In this document: one piece after another, positions 54,373-64,000 of the stretch
How the letters are laid out: the number at the start of each line of letters is the position of its first letter
How positions within the stretch are numbered: position 1 is the stretch's first letter
Assembly (NCBI GenBank): GCA_035771165.1
Contig: JAWNZC010000222.1
Location: 992,001 to 1,056,000 of the forward strand
DNA: 64,000 nt
Direction of reading: 5' to 3'
Source of the DNA: Paragorgia papillata
Taxonomy: Eukaryota; Cnidaria; Anthozoa; Scleralcyonacea; Coralliidae
Made by a program: the position numbers and the translations under genes
The notes under the pieces: model-generated
Database searches by the model: none
Told to the model about the DNA's origin: nothing
What the model saw: the letters and a program-made list of their open reading frames with translations, nothing else

Positions 54373-54796
54373 AGTGTCACTGAGACGAAATTTTTACCCC
54401 TACTTTTTTCTTTATGAGCCTAAAGTGCATGTATCGAAGACTTACCAAACGAAGTTTCATGTTGATATTCGGAAAAGTAAAGCAGATATTGACGAAAGAA
54501 ATACGCAAATTCGCGGCCGCCATTAAAATGGACGTGTTTATTTGAGACTGGATCTAGGATGTCTGTGACGTCAGAGTCTCAACCCAACAAAACACCTTGT
54601 GTGATAGTAAACAAGCGTGGCTTTGAAGAATCGCTCATTAAAATTAAATTATTCCATCATGCCATCATCACGCTTTGTTGTACAATATTGCAGCAATCAA
54701 TCTGATATTAAAGCAGGAATATCCTTGGATAAGAGTCCAATTGACCAAATTGCGAAGTGAGTTTGGATTAAATTTGTCCAAACGAACCAATTTTAA
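54373..54796 (+). mobile_element. 5' part of a THAP-encoding TTAA transposon (Kolobok-like)
   Basis: TTAA (54369-54372) is followed by AGTGTCACTGAGACGAAA, the same TIR as the nested element at 54797. A GACGTCAGAGTC region and a THAP-type coding start follow. TTAA targets plus a THAP protein fit the Kolobok superfamily. Confidence 0.5.
54659..54792 (+). pseudogene. THAP zinc-finger N-terminus, broken
   Basis: MPSSRFVVQYCSNQSDIKAG then ISLDKSPIDQIAK, a TGA stop, and in the same frame VWIKFVQTNQF. The M-P...CSN....GISL and the conserved W with KFVQT are THAP-domain features (C2CH DNA-binding finger of P-element and Kolobok-type transposases). The first zinc cysteine seems lost (V in place of C), an internal stop is present, and a TTAA element cuts the frame at 54793. 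Not functional. Confidence 0.55.
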
Positions 54797-56240
54797 AGTG
54801 TCACTGAGACGAAATTTTCACCTCTCATTTTTATTTCATCATTGTGAAGTATACCCACCTACAACCTACTGTACGAAGTTTTAACTCGAAATTCAAAAAA
54901 GAGGCGCTGTTATTGCGAGTATAGAAATCTTAAATTTGACGTGATAGCCTTAGTGCTGTATACAAGACGTTGTCAGTGAATGAAAAATAAAATATTCTAT
55001 CAACGCACACAGTTATACAGGATTCTAGTAATGAATGAGCAGCATATAAGCCCAATTGACAAATCATACGAGAAAACTGGGTTACACGCAATTTAAACCA
55101 GATGATTCATAGTTTGTTTCAATCAATTTTCCATGAAGATTTTTAGAGCGACCTAATTACTACAAACAAGAGTTTTTCAGCGTGGTAATGTGCCTATTAT
55201 ATTTGAAAGACTAACAAAACTTTGGAGGCAGAGCAGTCTCGAGCTCCAAGGACGTGAACCGCTGGAAAATAAGCGAATATTTCTTGTCCCCTGTTCTTAT
55301 ATACCATACCATGGTAATCATAGTTCCACTATACTTTTACTTAAGATTATAAAATATATCATGTAAGTCTAAAGCAAACGTAGCTGAGTAAACAGCCGCC
55401 AAAGCAAACGACAACGAAGGTTGCATTTGATGTATTGTATTTGTATATATAAAATACGTGTATAACTAGCAACTCATTTAGTATTTTAAAACTTAAAGAA
55501 AATGCTATTAGATGTTGCAAAATAAATAGCATAACTAACTCAATAAATATACAGTCTGATTTGCAAAGCAGCAAAGCGTAAAATACTAATCTAAATATTT
55601 TAGGGTATCAAATGTATCAGGCATCAAATACAAACTAGAGCCACATTACATACACATATTTTTATACACATTCATACCAACATAAAGATAGTGTCTCTAG
55701 CTGACTAATACTAGCTTTCCCAAGAAGAGACCACAACGTCAGAATTGAAATGTTGCTATATTGAAAATGTATTGTACTTTTCTTCGGCAATATCTTGTTC
55801 GTATTGCGCGATTATCAATCTCGTCAGCCGAAGCAATACAATCATCGTCCTGGCAAATTCCGAAACCAGATTCGTCCAAATGGGCTACCATATACTCCAA
55901 ACATATAACGGATGATTCGGTTTCAATCCATAGCCAGAAGAACAACTAAATGATGATGAATTCGACATTTTTGTTGTCAAATTATATGCGCTCTCGTTGT
56001 TTTCTTCCTTCGTCACGCAAGTTTGGGTTAAGACGTCAAACACTTCTCAGATATCACTATTCACAGTGAAGCAAATTTTAATGGCGGACACAATTTTCAG
56101 CATTTCAAACGTTTATAACTTTAAACCTATTTGTCTATATCGGTTTAAATTTTGTACACGGGGTATTTATATCTCAATAAAGTTCGTCGAAGTTAAATTT
56201 TCACTAAACTTTGTGGTCGATTTTTCGTCTCAGTGGCACT
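54797..56240. mobile_element. 1,444-bp TTAA element nested in the THAP frame
   Basis: AGTGTCACTGAGACGAAA at the left and TTTCGTCTCAGTGGCACT-like right end are inverted. TTAA is on both sides (54793-54796, 56241-56244). The interior is AT-rich; overlapping 60-70-codon frames at 55739-55949 have no recognised motif. It is either a deletion derivative of the element into which it jumped or the two share TIRs by family. Confidence 0.6.
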
Positions 56241-56244
56241 TTAA

Positions 56245-56574
56245 CGTAGAACCAGTCCCATATACCAGATTATATATGTCAACATGATCGTTTGAATATG
56301 ACAAAAATATTGATTCAAACATTGTGAAGATCGGATGTCTGTGAGAAAATGTATAAGCGATCGAACGCTGTCATTCCGGCCTATTTTAATATATTGGACA
56401 ACTTAAATTATAATTTTACTACTCAATGCGTCCTGGAACTTTTGACACTTTAATATTTAATTATTTAATATTTAAAATTATGAAGACAGGGCAAAACATT
56501 GGGCGTGGTCGGCCACCTAGTTGACCGCGTGTTTGTATCGAGAAGACCCTCTCTCCATTTAGAGAGACTCTCTC
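56245..56574. other. No recognised gene
   Basis: AT-rich, nothing recognised. Confidence 0.4.
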
Positions 56575-57002
56575 GTCTAAAAGACTCTCTCCTCGCCTTT
56601 TGAATAAAATTTGAAAATTACGTAAACTTCTTTGCAAGCACGTTAAAAGAAATGTACCCAGGTCTTCTCATATCCATCGTTTGGTTTATGCATTTAGCCC
56701 GCAGGAACGGAATAAGCTGCTGAGCAATCAAGTAAGGTATTCAAATCGAAATGGAAAAGGAAATCGAAATTTTTCCGATTTTTTTTAAAAAACAAAAAAA
56801 AAATATTTGGCCCAAATACAGCCTTCTCCTTCCCACAGATGGTCTAAAAGACTTCACTTAACCGTTTTTTACCGTAAAAAATGGCCAAGTTCGGTCAAAA
56901 AGTAAAGGCTAACCCCCTTTACTTTTTCCCCCGATTTTTTAAAAAAAACAAAAAAACACTTTATTTAACCGTTTTTTGACCGTAATTCAAAAGTTTCAAA
57001 TA
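56575..57002 (+). repeat. Gypsy-associated repeat block, copy 1
   Basis: CCTTTTGAATAAAATTTGAA, TATCCATCGTTTGGTTTATG and GCTGAGCAATCAAGTAAGG recur at 60945-61080. The A/T-rich AAGTAAAGGCTAACCCC/CTTAACCGTTTTT units that follow recur at 61075-61915. In both places a GGAGAC array is adjacent. Confidence 0.8.
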
Positions 57003-57071
57003 TGGAGACGGAGACGGAGACGGAGACGGAGACGGAGACGGAGACGGAGACGGAGACGGAGACGGAGACGG
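57003..57071 (+). repeat. (GGAGAC)n array
   Basis: About 11 perfect GGAGAC units end directly at GGAAGTCGCTTGAATTAG, the truncation point of a gypsy RT fragment. Confidence 0.95.
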
Positions 57072-57495
57072 AAGTCGCTTGAATTAGTATCTTCCGAATG
57101 GAGTGTTGCACGTGAGGATCTTCGAACTTTGTTTGTCACTTTTATCTGCCAATAACCACTTGAGGCATCTAGCTTGGTGAAGAACTTGGCGTCAGCCATC
57201 TCTACCATAATGGCTTCAGCGTTTCGCATTGGGTAGTGATCTCTCTTTATTGCCTTGTTTAGGTCATGCGGATCGAGGCATATGCGTAGCTTTCCGTTGG
57301 GTTTCCTCGACTATCACAAGAGAAGTTACCCAATCTGTCGGTTCATCTACTTTGTCGATGATTTCGTTACTTTCCAAACGATCAAGCTCGGTCTTGAGCT
57401 TAACTTTCAATAGGTACGGTACTTTACGTACGCGGAGGGTGTACCACCGGAATGGCCTCTCGAGCCAAGTTGATGTGATGGTCTCCAGACAAATA
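57065..57495 (-). pseudogene. Second gypsy RT fragment
   Basis: Minus-strand frames carry MADAKFFTKLDASSGYWQIK and, in other frames, the upstream region shared with 46505-46900. It keeps the segment lost there (GATGAACCGACAGATTGGG on the minus strand) and the DPHDL-coding part. It is broken by frameshifts and stops at the same ACGGAAGTCGCTTGAA point before YXDD. On the other side it ends at the TIR element at 57507. Confidence 0.75.
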
Positions 57496-58199
57496 TTTTA
57501 TACATTAATTGTTCTTCAAGAGTAGACGTATACTGTATATGCACGCATGCAGTAAAAGGTAGAATAAATATTTGGCATTCACATCATAAATTTTGGCATG
57601 ACATTGGCAACTGCAGGATACAATTTAATTACCCCATTATAAATATATAATAATGTAATAGTTACTGTGACGTAACTCTATCAATTAGAGCCCAGGCCCT
57701 TGACAAACGGTCTACTTTCAAAATGGCGCGATTTTGGCTGATTTGGCCAACTTTGGAACGCTGTTACTGGGCGGGGATTTAATATTTTTGAGAAAAAATT
57801 TTGGGAAGCATTTTCTTTTAACCTAAGTTATTTAAATATGTAAAGATCCCACAGGCCACAGAGGCACTTTAGTTGCTAAGTTGCTTTCATAATTTTGATG
57901 ACAATTGCTGGAGATCTTCGTTCACAACTTCATTATTTCTAAACTTTACAGCAGTCATACTTCAGATGCTTGTTATCTCAAACGACTTTCCTTTACCTAC
58001 CAACTGGATTGCATTATTATTTGACAAATTGTTGCAACAAAGTTATTTAAATACTTTAGTCAAATTTTGTGAATTATTGGTGTACTGTCTTAAAATTTGA
58101 TTAGCCTACTAAACAATAACCATACTTTATTACCATAGGTTTTAAATAGTACCATAGCTTTAATAGTCAAGCTATTAGTGCACTGCCTCTCACCACTGA

Positions 58200-58285
58200 G
58201 GACCAGAGTAAAGCCCATTTGGATTGAGTTAGTATTTGAATGGGTGACCATGCACCTGTCCGGGCTTGCAACTCATGCCAGATAT
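58200..58285 (+). ncRNA. 5S-rRNA-like segment (SINE3-type promoter?)
   Basis: AAAGCCCATTTGG, then GAGTTAGTATTTGAATGGGT and GACCATGCACCTG align by eye with the internal control region of 5S rRNA (AAGCC...GG...GTTAGTA.TTGGATGGG.GACC). The 5' third of 5S is not evident. It may be the head of a 5S-derived SINE. Confidence 0.4.
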
Positions 58286-58472
58286 GAGTAGAGTTGTTAG
58301 CACTTAGCCTTCTGTGCCTTGCTGACTTTACTCTGAGTTCGTTTCTTAAGGTAAAAACACAGCATGGCTAGCACCGACAAAAATCTTGTTCAGCTCTGAA
58401 TACAAGGTCACTACAAGTACATACAGTAATTACAACATTGTTTTTACTATAGTAGCTATAGGCATGATTGAA

Positions 58473-58524
58473 CGCAGTAGATACATGCATGTCTGGACAT
58501 GCCTATTTTTGTATCTACTGCGCA
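58473..58524. repeat. Hairpin (GCAGTAGATAC)
   Basis: GCAGTAGATAC pairs with GTATCTACTGC, with GGACATGCC/GCATGTC inside. Confidence 0.7.
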
Positions 58525-58872
58525 TGTTGCTGTCGTGCTGTTAAGTTAAGTTAACAAAAGAATGCCTTCGGAGCCAATCAATACATAGAATTAAACGATT
58601 GACTGACGACAAACCGCAGAAGCCAAAATTGTAAACCAAGTACTTCATGTAAGTCAATGCTATGGCAGCATGAGCGAAATCAGTTCAAGGAGCGAGAATA
58701 TTTATTTCAAGAATAGAAGTTTTTACAAGCTTGGTAAGTATTTTAAGTCTGAATCGTAGTCAATTTTTAAATGTGATGTACTATAGACGTTGTTGGAATG
58801 ATGATAAGTTTTTGAAAGCCTCTTAATAGTCTTTGGACAATTTCATATTCAGACGAGGCCATTTATATGGCC

Positions 58873-59100
58873 AACATGTTTACATGTATTCAGCAGTCTG
58901 ATCGAGCTTTGTGAACTGACAAGGCTGTGCATTGCTGAACAGAAATGAAATTTTCTTCTAAGAAAACAAAACTAGCTTCATGATCAAGCAACAATGTGCA
59001 AATCGTCAAACTTGTGGTAGTCCACGAGCGAAATTATTTATATGCTATTAAATAAGATATTGTACAATAGTCAATTCAAATGTCAGTGACAGGCTACATA
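58873..59100 (+). repeat. ~215-bp direct repeat pair (other copy 59870-60085)
   Basis: ACATGTTTACATGTATTCAG, AAACTAGCTTCATGATCAAG and TGTGGTAGTCCACGAG are shared, with indels. One copy is inside the TIR element and one is outside it. Confidence 0.85.
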
Positions 59101-59349
59101 TGTAGAACGTGTGAAACCGAAACGGCAAGTCTTTATATTTATAATGGGGTAATTAAATTGTATGCTGCAGTTGTCAATGTCATGCGAAAATTTATGACAT
59201 GAATACCAAATATTTATTCTACCTTTTACTGCATGCATGCATATACAGTATACGTCTACTCTTGAAGAACAATTTCAGAAATTTAGGCCAATCAAAAACC
59301 GAGTTCAGATATTGAACTCGCCAAAGTGAGATTTGAAGCTCGCGAGATC

Positions 59350-59412
59350 ACAACCTCGTACCCAGGGTCTTATCTCCGCTCGCCACCGCCCACCGCTACG
59401 AAAAGACCCTGG
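59350..59412. repeat. Hairpin (CCCAGGGTCTT)
   Basis: ACCCAGGGTCTT pairs with AAGACCCTGGT around a GC-rich loop; it relates to the motif at 12295. Confidence 0.65.
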
Positions 59413-59869
59413 TCTGGGCTGGTCACGTGTCACGCAGACTTACTGGGAGTGGGCTAGTAGGATAGGAACTAAGAAGACCGCGGAATAATCACACCGAGAC
59501 AATGTTTGAAATGTTAATTTATTTTATTAGTTGATTTATATATAGCACCTTCCAATGTGTTATTTGAAGTTTGCTTCAGGAAAACGTCTTGGTTCTAAAA
59601 CTGTTTTCAAAGAACAATGTTTGTTGCGCCGCATTTTAGAATTGATTGTTTGCATTTTAGATCTGTTGTAGTTGCAGAATTAACTACCAAACGAAATTAC
59701 ACCTAAATAACAGTACTTGCGCACTGTAGGCAAGCTTGACAACTTTTGTGACATGGCCGACATGTGGTTACCAGCAACGTCCCACCTCCAGAAGCACCAA
59801 TGTCAATGGATGAGCAGACAGAAAATCGTCTTTACCCGCCTGCCGAAGAACAAGTCGTTGCCAAAATGT
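59413..59869. other. No recognised gene
   Basis: One 77-codon frame (59717) overlaps the start of the direct repeat and has no motif. Confidence 0.4.
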
Positions 59870-60119
59870 GCAACATGTTTACATGTATTCAGCAGTCTGA
59901 TCGAGCTTTGTAAACTGACAAGGCTGTGCATTGCTGAAATTTTCTTCTAAGAAGACAAAACTAGCTTCATGATCAAGCAAAAATGTGCAAAACCTGTGGT
60001 AGTCCACGAGTGAAATTATTATGCTATTAAATAACATATTCATGTGTACAAGAGTCAAATGTCAGTGACAGTCAGGCTATGTAGACTAAGAGAGTGTAAG
60101 CAAGTATGTATGACCAAAA

Positions 60120-60900
60120 TCGGTCAGAAAGTAGGAGAATGAAACGGAGACGATGATAGGAGAATGAGACGGAGACGATGATAGGAGACGGATGACGGAG
60201 ACGATGATAGGAGAATGAGACGGAGACGATGATAGGAGAATGAGACGGATGCGATGATAGGAGAATGAGACGGAGACGATGATGGAGAATGAGGCGGAGA
60301 CGAAGCCGATGATAGGAGAATGGGACGGAGGACGATGATAGGAGAATGAGACGCAGACGATGTTAGGAGAATGAGACGGAGGACGATGATAGGAGAATGA
60401 GACGAAGACGATGACATGAGACGGACACGGACACGATGATAGGAGAAGGAGACGGAGACGGACACGATGATAGGAGACGGAGACGATGATAGGAGACGGA
60501 GACGATGATAGGAGACGGAGACGATAGGAAACGATGACGGAGACGATGATTGGAGACTGAAACGGATGACGGAGACGATGGTAGGGGAATGAGGCAGAGA
60601 CGGAGACGATGATAGGAGAATGAGGCGGAGACGATGAAATGAGAATGAGGCGGAGACGGAGGACGATGATAGGAGAATGAGACAATAATAGGAGAATGAG
60701 ACGGAGGCGATGATAGGAGAATGAGACGGAGACGGAGGACGATGATAGGAGAATGAGACGGAGACGATGATAGGAGAATGAGACGGAGACGATGATAGGA
60801 GAATGAGACGGAGGGCGATGATAGGAGAAGGAGATGGAGACGGAGGACGATGATAGGAGAATGAAGACGGAGACGGATGATAGGAGAATCATGGATGTAT
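60120..60900 (+). repeat. GGAGACGATGATAGGAGAATGA minisatellite
   Basis: Irregular units of GACGGAGACGATGATAGGAG and AATGA, mixed with pure GGAGAC stretches. A 317-codon Ser/Pro-rich minus-strand frame is an artefact of the repeat. Confidence 0.9.
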
Positions 60901-60904
60901 GAGG

Positions 60905-61915
60905 ACGATGTATAAAGAGAATCCCAGCTAAAAGACTCTCTCGCCTTTTGAATAAAATTTGAAAATTACGTAAACTCATATCCATCGTTTGGTTTATGCA
61001 TTTAGCCCGCAGGAACGGAATAAGCTGCTGAGCAATCAAGTAAGGTATTCAAATCGAAATGGAAATGGAAATCAAAATTTTCCCGATTTTTTAAAAAAAC
61101 CCAAAATATTATATTCATTCCAAATACAGCCTTCTTCTTCCCACAGAATGTCTAAAAAGACTTTATTTAATCGCTTTTTACCCTAATTCATAAAGTTCGA
61201 TAAATGACCAAAATCGGTCAAAAAGTAAAGGCTAACCCCTGAACTTTTTTTTCACCTCCAATTTTTTAAAAAAATCAAAAAATATATATTTGGCCCAAAT
61301 ACAGCCTTCTCCCTCCCACAGATGGTCTAAAAAGACTTCACTTAACCGTTTTTTACCCTACAAAATGGCCAAGTTCGGTCAGAAAGTGAAGGCTAACCCC
61401 TTTATATTTTCTTCCCGATTATTTAAAAAATTGAAAAATTGTTTTATCTAACTCAAATACAGCCTTCTCCTTTTCACAGATGTCAAAAAAGACTTTATTT
61501 AACCGTTTTGATCCTAATTCAAAAGTTCGAAAAATGGCCAAAATCGGTCAAAAAGTAAAGGCTAACCCCTGAACTTTTTTTTAATCTCCAATTTTATAAA
61601 AAAATCAAAAAAAAATTATTTAGCCCAAATATACAGCCTTCTCCTTTTCATGGAAAGTCAAAAAAACTTTTTTTAACCGTTTTTGACCCAAAGTCAAAAA
61701 TTTCCAAAATGACCAAAATCGGTCAAAAAGTAAAGGCTAACCCCTTTACTTTTTTCCCCCCCGATTTTTTTAAAAAAAACAAAAAAAATAATTTTTTTTC
61801 CAAATACAGCCTTCCTCTTTTCACAGAATGTCTAAACAGACTTTATTTAACCGTTTTTGACCCTAACTCTCAAAAGTTTCAAATATGACCAAAACGCCTT
61901 TACTTTTTTTTCTCT
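60905..61915 (+). repeat. Gypsy-associated repeat block, copy 2, with ~155-bp tandem units
   Basis: After the block shared with 56575-56770, about five units of AATACAGCCTTCTCC, AAGACTTTATTTAACCG and CGGTCAAAAAGTAAAGGCTA (with TTTTTTAAAAAA tracts) follow. Spacing is about 130-160 bp. Confidence 0.85.
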
Positions 61916-61965
61916 CCGGATTTTCTTTAAAAAATAGTAATTTTTGTACCAAAATGTGGGGGTCG

Positions 61966-63060
61966 GGGATGATAAATGTTGGTTGATGAGAGCCGGCACT
62001 GCTATTCTAGATAGGAATAATCTCAATCCGGGTTATGTCAGGTCTAGGCAATTAAGTGTGTTGTACCTCTCTCTTTATATTTCAATTGGCGTTTACGCCA
62101 GCAAATAAATAAACGTGCGATAGATTTGCTTGCGCAGACGACCTTACAAAAAACATCTATATGCTCGTGAATATTCAAAGTCAACTCCTCGTCCACCACA
62201 CTACTGGAAACCATATGTTGCGGAGCGCTCCGCTGCTGCTGCTGCTACGCGAACTTGTATTGAACGATTGCAGATCCAGACCTCGCTTGCGACCTGCTAT
62301 TTTTTTTTGTAGCTTTAACAACATCCTCCTCGTTCTTTTGTTTATTTATGTTTCTTGTTTTTGGACGAAATTTTTTTGGAGTTACTTGTAACGCTAAGTA
62401 AGATAATCAAGCGTAATTTTTCTACCTACATGAGGGGGTCGGGGAAGGTAAATGTTGGTTGATGAGAGCGGGTGATGCTATTGTACATAGTAATCTCAAT
62501 CCGGGTTATGTCAGGTCTAGGCAATTAAGTGTGTTGTACCTCTCTCTTTATATTTCGATTGGCGTTTACGCCAGCAAATAAATAAACGTGCGACAGATTT
62601 GCTTGCGTAGACGACCTTACAGAAAACAGATATCTTGCTCGTGAATGAATATTCAAAGTCAACTCCCCCCACCCACACTACTGGAAACCATATGTTGCGG
62701 AGCGACCCGCTGCTGCTGCTGCTACGCAGCGAACTTGTATTGAACGATTGCAGAACCAGACCTTGCTAATTTTCGTCTTTTTTTGTCGCTTTAACAACAT
62801 CCTCCTCGTTCTTTTTTTTAATTATGATTGTTTTTGGAGGAAAATTTTTTGGAGATACTTGTAACGCTAAGTAAGATAATCGAGCGTAATTTTTCTACCA
62901 ACATGAGGGGGTCGGGGATGATAAATGTTGGAAATTTTAGGAAATTTTTTTGGAGATACTTGTAACGCTTAGTAAGATAATCGAGCGTAATTTTACTACC
63001 AACATGACCGGGTTGGTAATGATAAATGTTGGTTGATGAGTGCGGGCGACGAGATTGTAA
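61966..63060 (+). repeat. ~470-bp subrepeats upstream of 18S-like sequence
   Basis: GGGGGTCGGGGATGATAAAT, GTTGGTTGATGAGAGC, CTCAATCCGGGTTATGTCAG and GGCGTTTACGCCAGCAAATA occur in two full units (from 61966 and about 62435), followed by a shortened third (62906-63060). CTGCTGCTGCTGCTACGC is in each. The layout resembles rDNA intergenic or external spacer repeats. Confidence 0.8.
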
Positions 63061-63082
63061 ATCGCGTTCTTGTCGAGGAAAG

Positions 63083-64000
63083 TTAACTGGTTAAGTACAA
63101 GCACTTTGTACTGTGAAACTGCGAATGGCTCGGCTCGTTGATATCGTTTATTTGATTGCACCTTTGCTACTTGGATAACCGTAGCTAATATATGCGAATA
63201 GTCCCGACTACTGGAAGGAAGGGATGCATTGATTAGATTTTAAAACCAATGCAGTGTACACCTGGTTTGTTTGTGTTTCTAAATAACTAGCCGAAGCGCA
63301 TGGCCTTTGCGCCGGCGATGTTTCATTCAAATTTCTGTCTATCAACCGTCGATGGTAATGTAGTGGCTTACCATGGTTGCAACTGGTGACGTAGAATCAT
63401 GGTTCTGCCTTAAAATTGAAACTTAAAGGAATTGACGGACGGGGGAGCACCAGGAGTGGAGCCTGCATGCGGCTTAATTTGACTCAACACGGGAAACCTA
63501 AAACCTTACCAGGTCCGAACATTGTAAGGATTGACACATTGTGAGGTCTTTCTCGATTCTATGGATGGTGGTGCATGGCCGTTCTTAGTTCGTGGAATGA
63601 TTTGTCTGGTTGATTCCGCGAACGAGACCTTTACCTGCTAAATAGTCAGTCGATTTCCGAGTCGTCCACAACTTCTTAGAGGGACTGTTGGTGTGCAACC
63701 AGACAGAGTCACGAAGGCAATAACAGGTCTGTGATGCCTTTAGATGTTCCAGACCGCACGCCTGCTACAATGACGATGCCAACTCCATTGCTCCTTCACC
63801 GAAAGTTGTGGGTATTCTTCTGAATCATCGTCGTCGGATGGGAATAGATAATTGCAATTATTGATCTTAAACGAGGAATTTCTAGTAAGCGAGAGTCATC
63901 AACTTGCGTTGATTAAGTCCCTGCCCTTTTTATACACACACCGCCCGTCGCTACTACGGATTGAATCGTTTAGCAGCGAGGTCTTCGGATTGGCACTGTC
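63083..64000 (+). pseudogene. 18S rRNA gene copy lacking its central domain (runs off window)
   Basis: Conserved 5'-domain text appears from AAGTACAAGCACTTTGTACT through CTGTGAAACTGCGAATGGCT, TCCCGACTACTGGAAGG and GTAATGTAGTGGCTTACCAT. Near 63410 it jumps to GAAACTTAAAGGAATTGACG, so roughly 700 nt of the usual 1.8 kb are missing. The 3' domain follows (TTCTTAGAGGGACTGTTGG, CTGTGATGCC, ATCAACTTGCGTTGATTA, ACACACCGCCCGTCGC). Several near-invariant sites are altered: extra bases in TTGACGGACGGGGGAGCACC, CCTGCATGCGGC and TATACACACACCGCC. The first helix is also shortened. A decayed rDNA unit is most likely; signatures fit a non-bilaterian animal. Confidence 0.8.

Larger units (their letters stand above)
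57507..59274. mobile_element. 1.77-kb element with ~150-bp terminal inverted repeats
   Basis: AATTGTTCTTCAAGAGTAGA, TGCAGTAAAAGGTAGAATAA and TTTAATTACCCCATTATAAA on the left are inverted on the right up to 59274. The interior holds a 5S-like segment, a hairpin at 58473-58524 and half of a direct repeat, but no transposase. A 75-codon frame at 57873 has no motif. Confidence 0.75.

Noticed and set aside
60086..61039. 317-codon Ser/Pro-rich ORF
   Set aside because: It is produced by the GGAGACGATGATAGGAG minisatellite read on the minus strand.
63083..64000. Functional 18S rRNA gene
   Set aside because: About 700 nt of the central domain are missing and near-invariant sites in the 3' domain carry insertions.

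Overview
This is eukaryotic nuclear DNA, most likely from an early-branching animal (a cnidarian or a sponge). The evidence is spliced-looking exons, animal-type retroelements (BEL/Pao, Ty3/gypsy, a CR1/Jockey-like LINE and a Penelope-type endonuclease remnant), many MITEs, and 3'-domain 18S rRNA sequence carrying the ACCAGGTCC signature seen in non-bilaterian animals and many protists. No bacterial operon, phage or CRISPR array is present. The species cannot be named from sequence alone.

Layout. 0-7.8 kb: a 2.2-2.5 kb segment occurs twice in direct orientation, offset 5,284 bp. Each copy holds a 120-bp tandem repeat and a TTAA-flanked MITE, and between the copies lies a viral-DUB-like cysteine protease fragment. 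7.9-11.8 kb: a 3.9-kb foldback element with arms over 1 kb, a nested TA-flanked MITE, and a decayed GIY-YIG endonuclease tail in its loop. 12-21 kb: inverted-repeat MITEs, a 20-bp minisatellite (13.1-14.1 kb) and chains of TTAA MITEs. 21-23.9 kb: no recognisable gene. 23.9-27.3 kb: two satellites, a ~95-bp unit with a tRNA A-box and a ~70-bp unit. 27.5-33 kb: the only region that looks like host-type spliced coding sequence; the gene is not recognised and may be decayed. 35-39.2 kb: three minisatellites (19, 33 and 33 bp) and a 517-bp MITE. 40.5-46.2 kb: inverted repeats, a LINE 3' end that leads into about 500 bp of pyrimidine microsatellite, and a tRNA-like element.

46.4-49.9 kb: a degenerate minus-strand Ty3/gypsy element whose leader plus gag start is tandemly triplicated. 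50.1-52.5 kb: a BEL/Pao integrase split by a 1,725-bp insertion with asymmetric terminal inverted repeats and a terminal hairpin; the integrase frame resumes exactly when the insertion is skipped, so it is a candidate Helentron/Helitron2. 54.4-56.2 kb: a THAP-encoding DNA transposon remnant interrupted by a second TTAA element. 57-61.9 kb: a second gypsy fragment, a 1.77-kb TIR element containing a 5S-rRNA-like segment, and GGAGAC-derived repeats. 61.9-64 kb: ~470-bp spacer subrepeats leading into an 18S rRNA copy that lacks its central domain.

The window is therefore a dense transposon and satellite landscape and not a working gene cluster. Its main value is in nested insertions that preserve empty sites, which fix target-site duplications and relative ages. 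Assignments rest on reading by eye; no database search was run.
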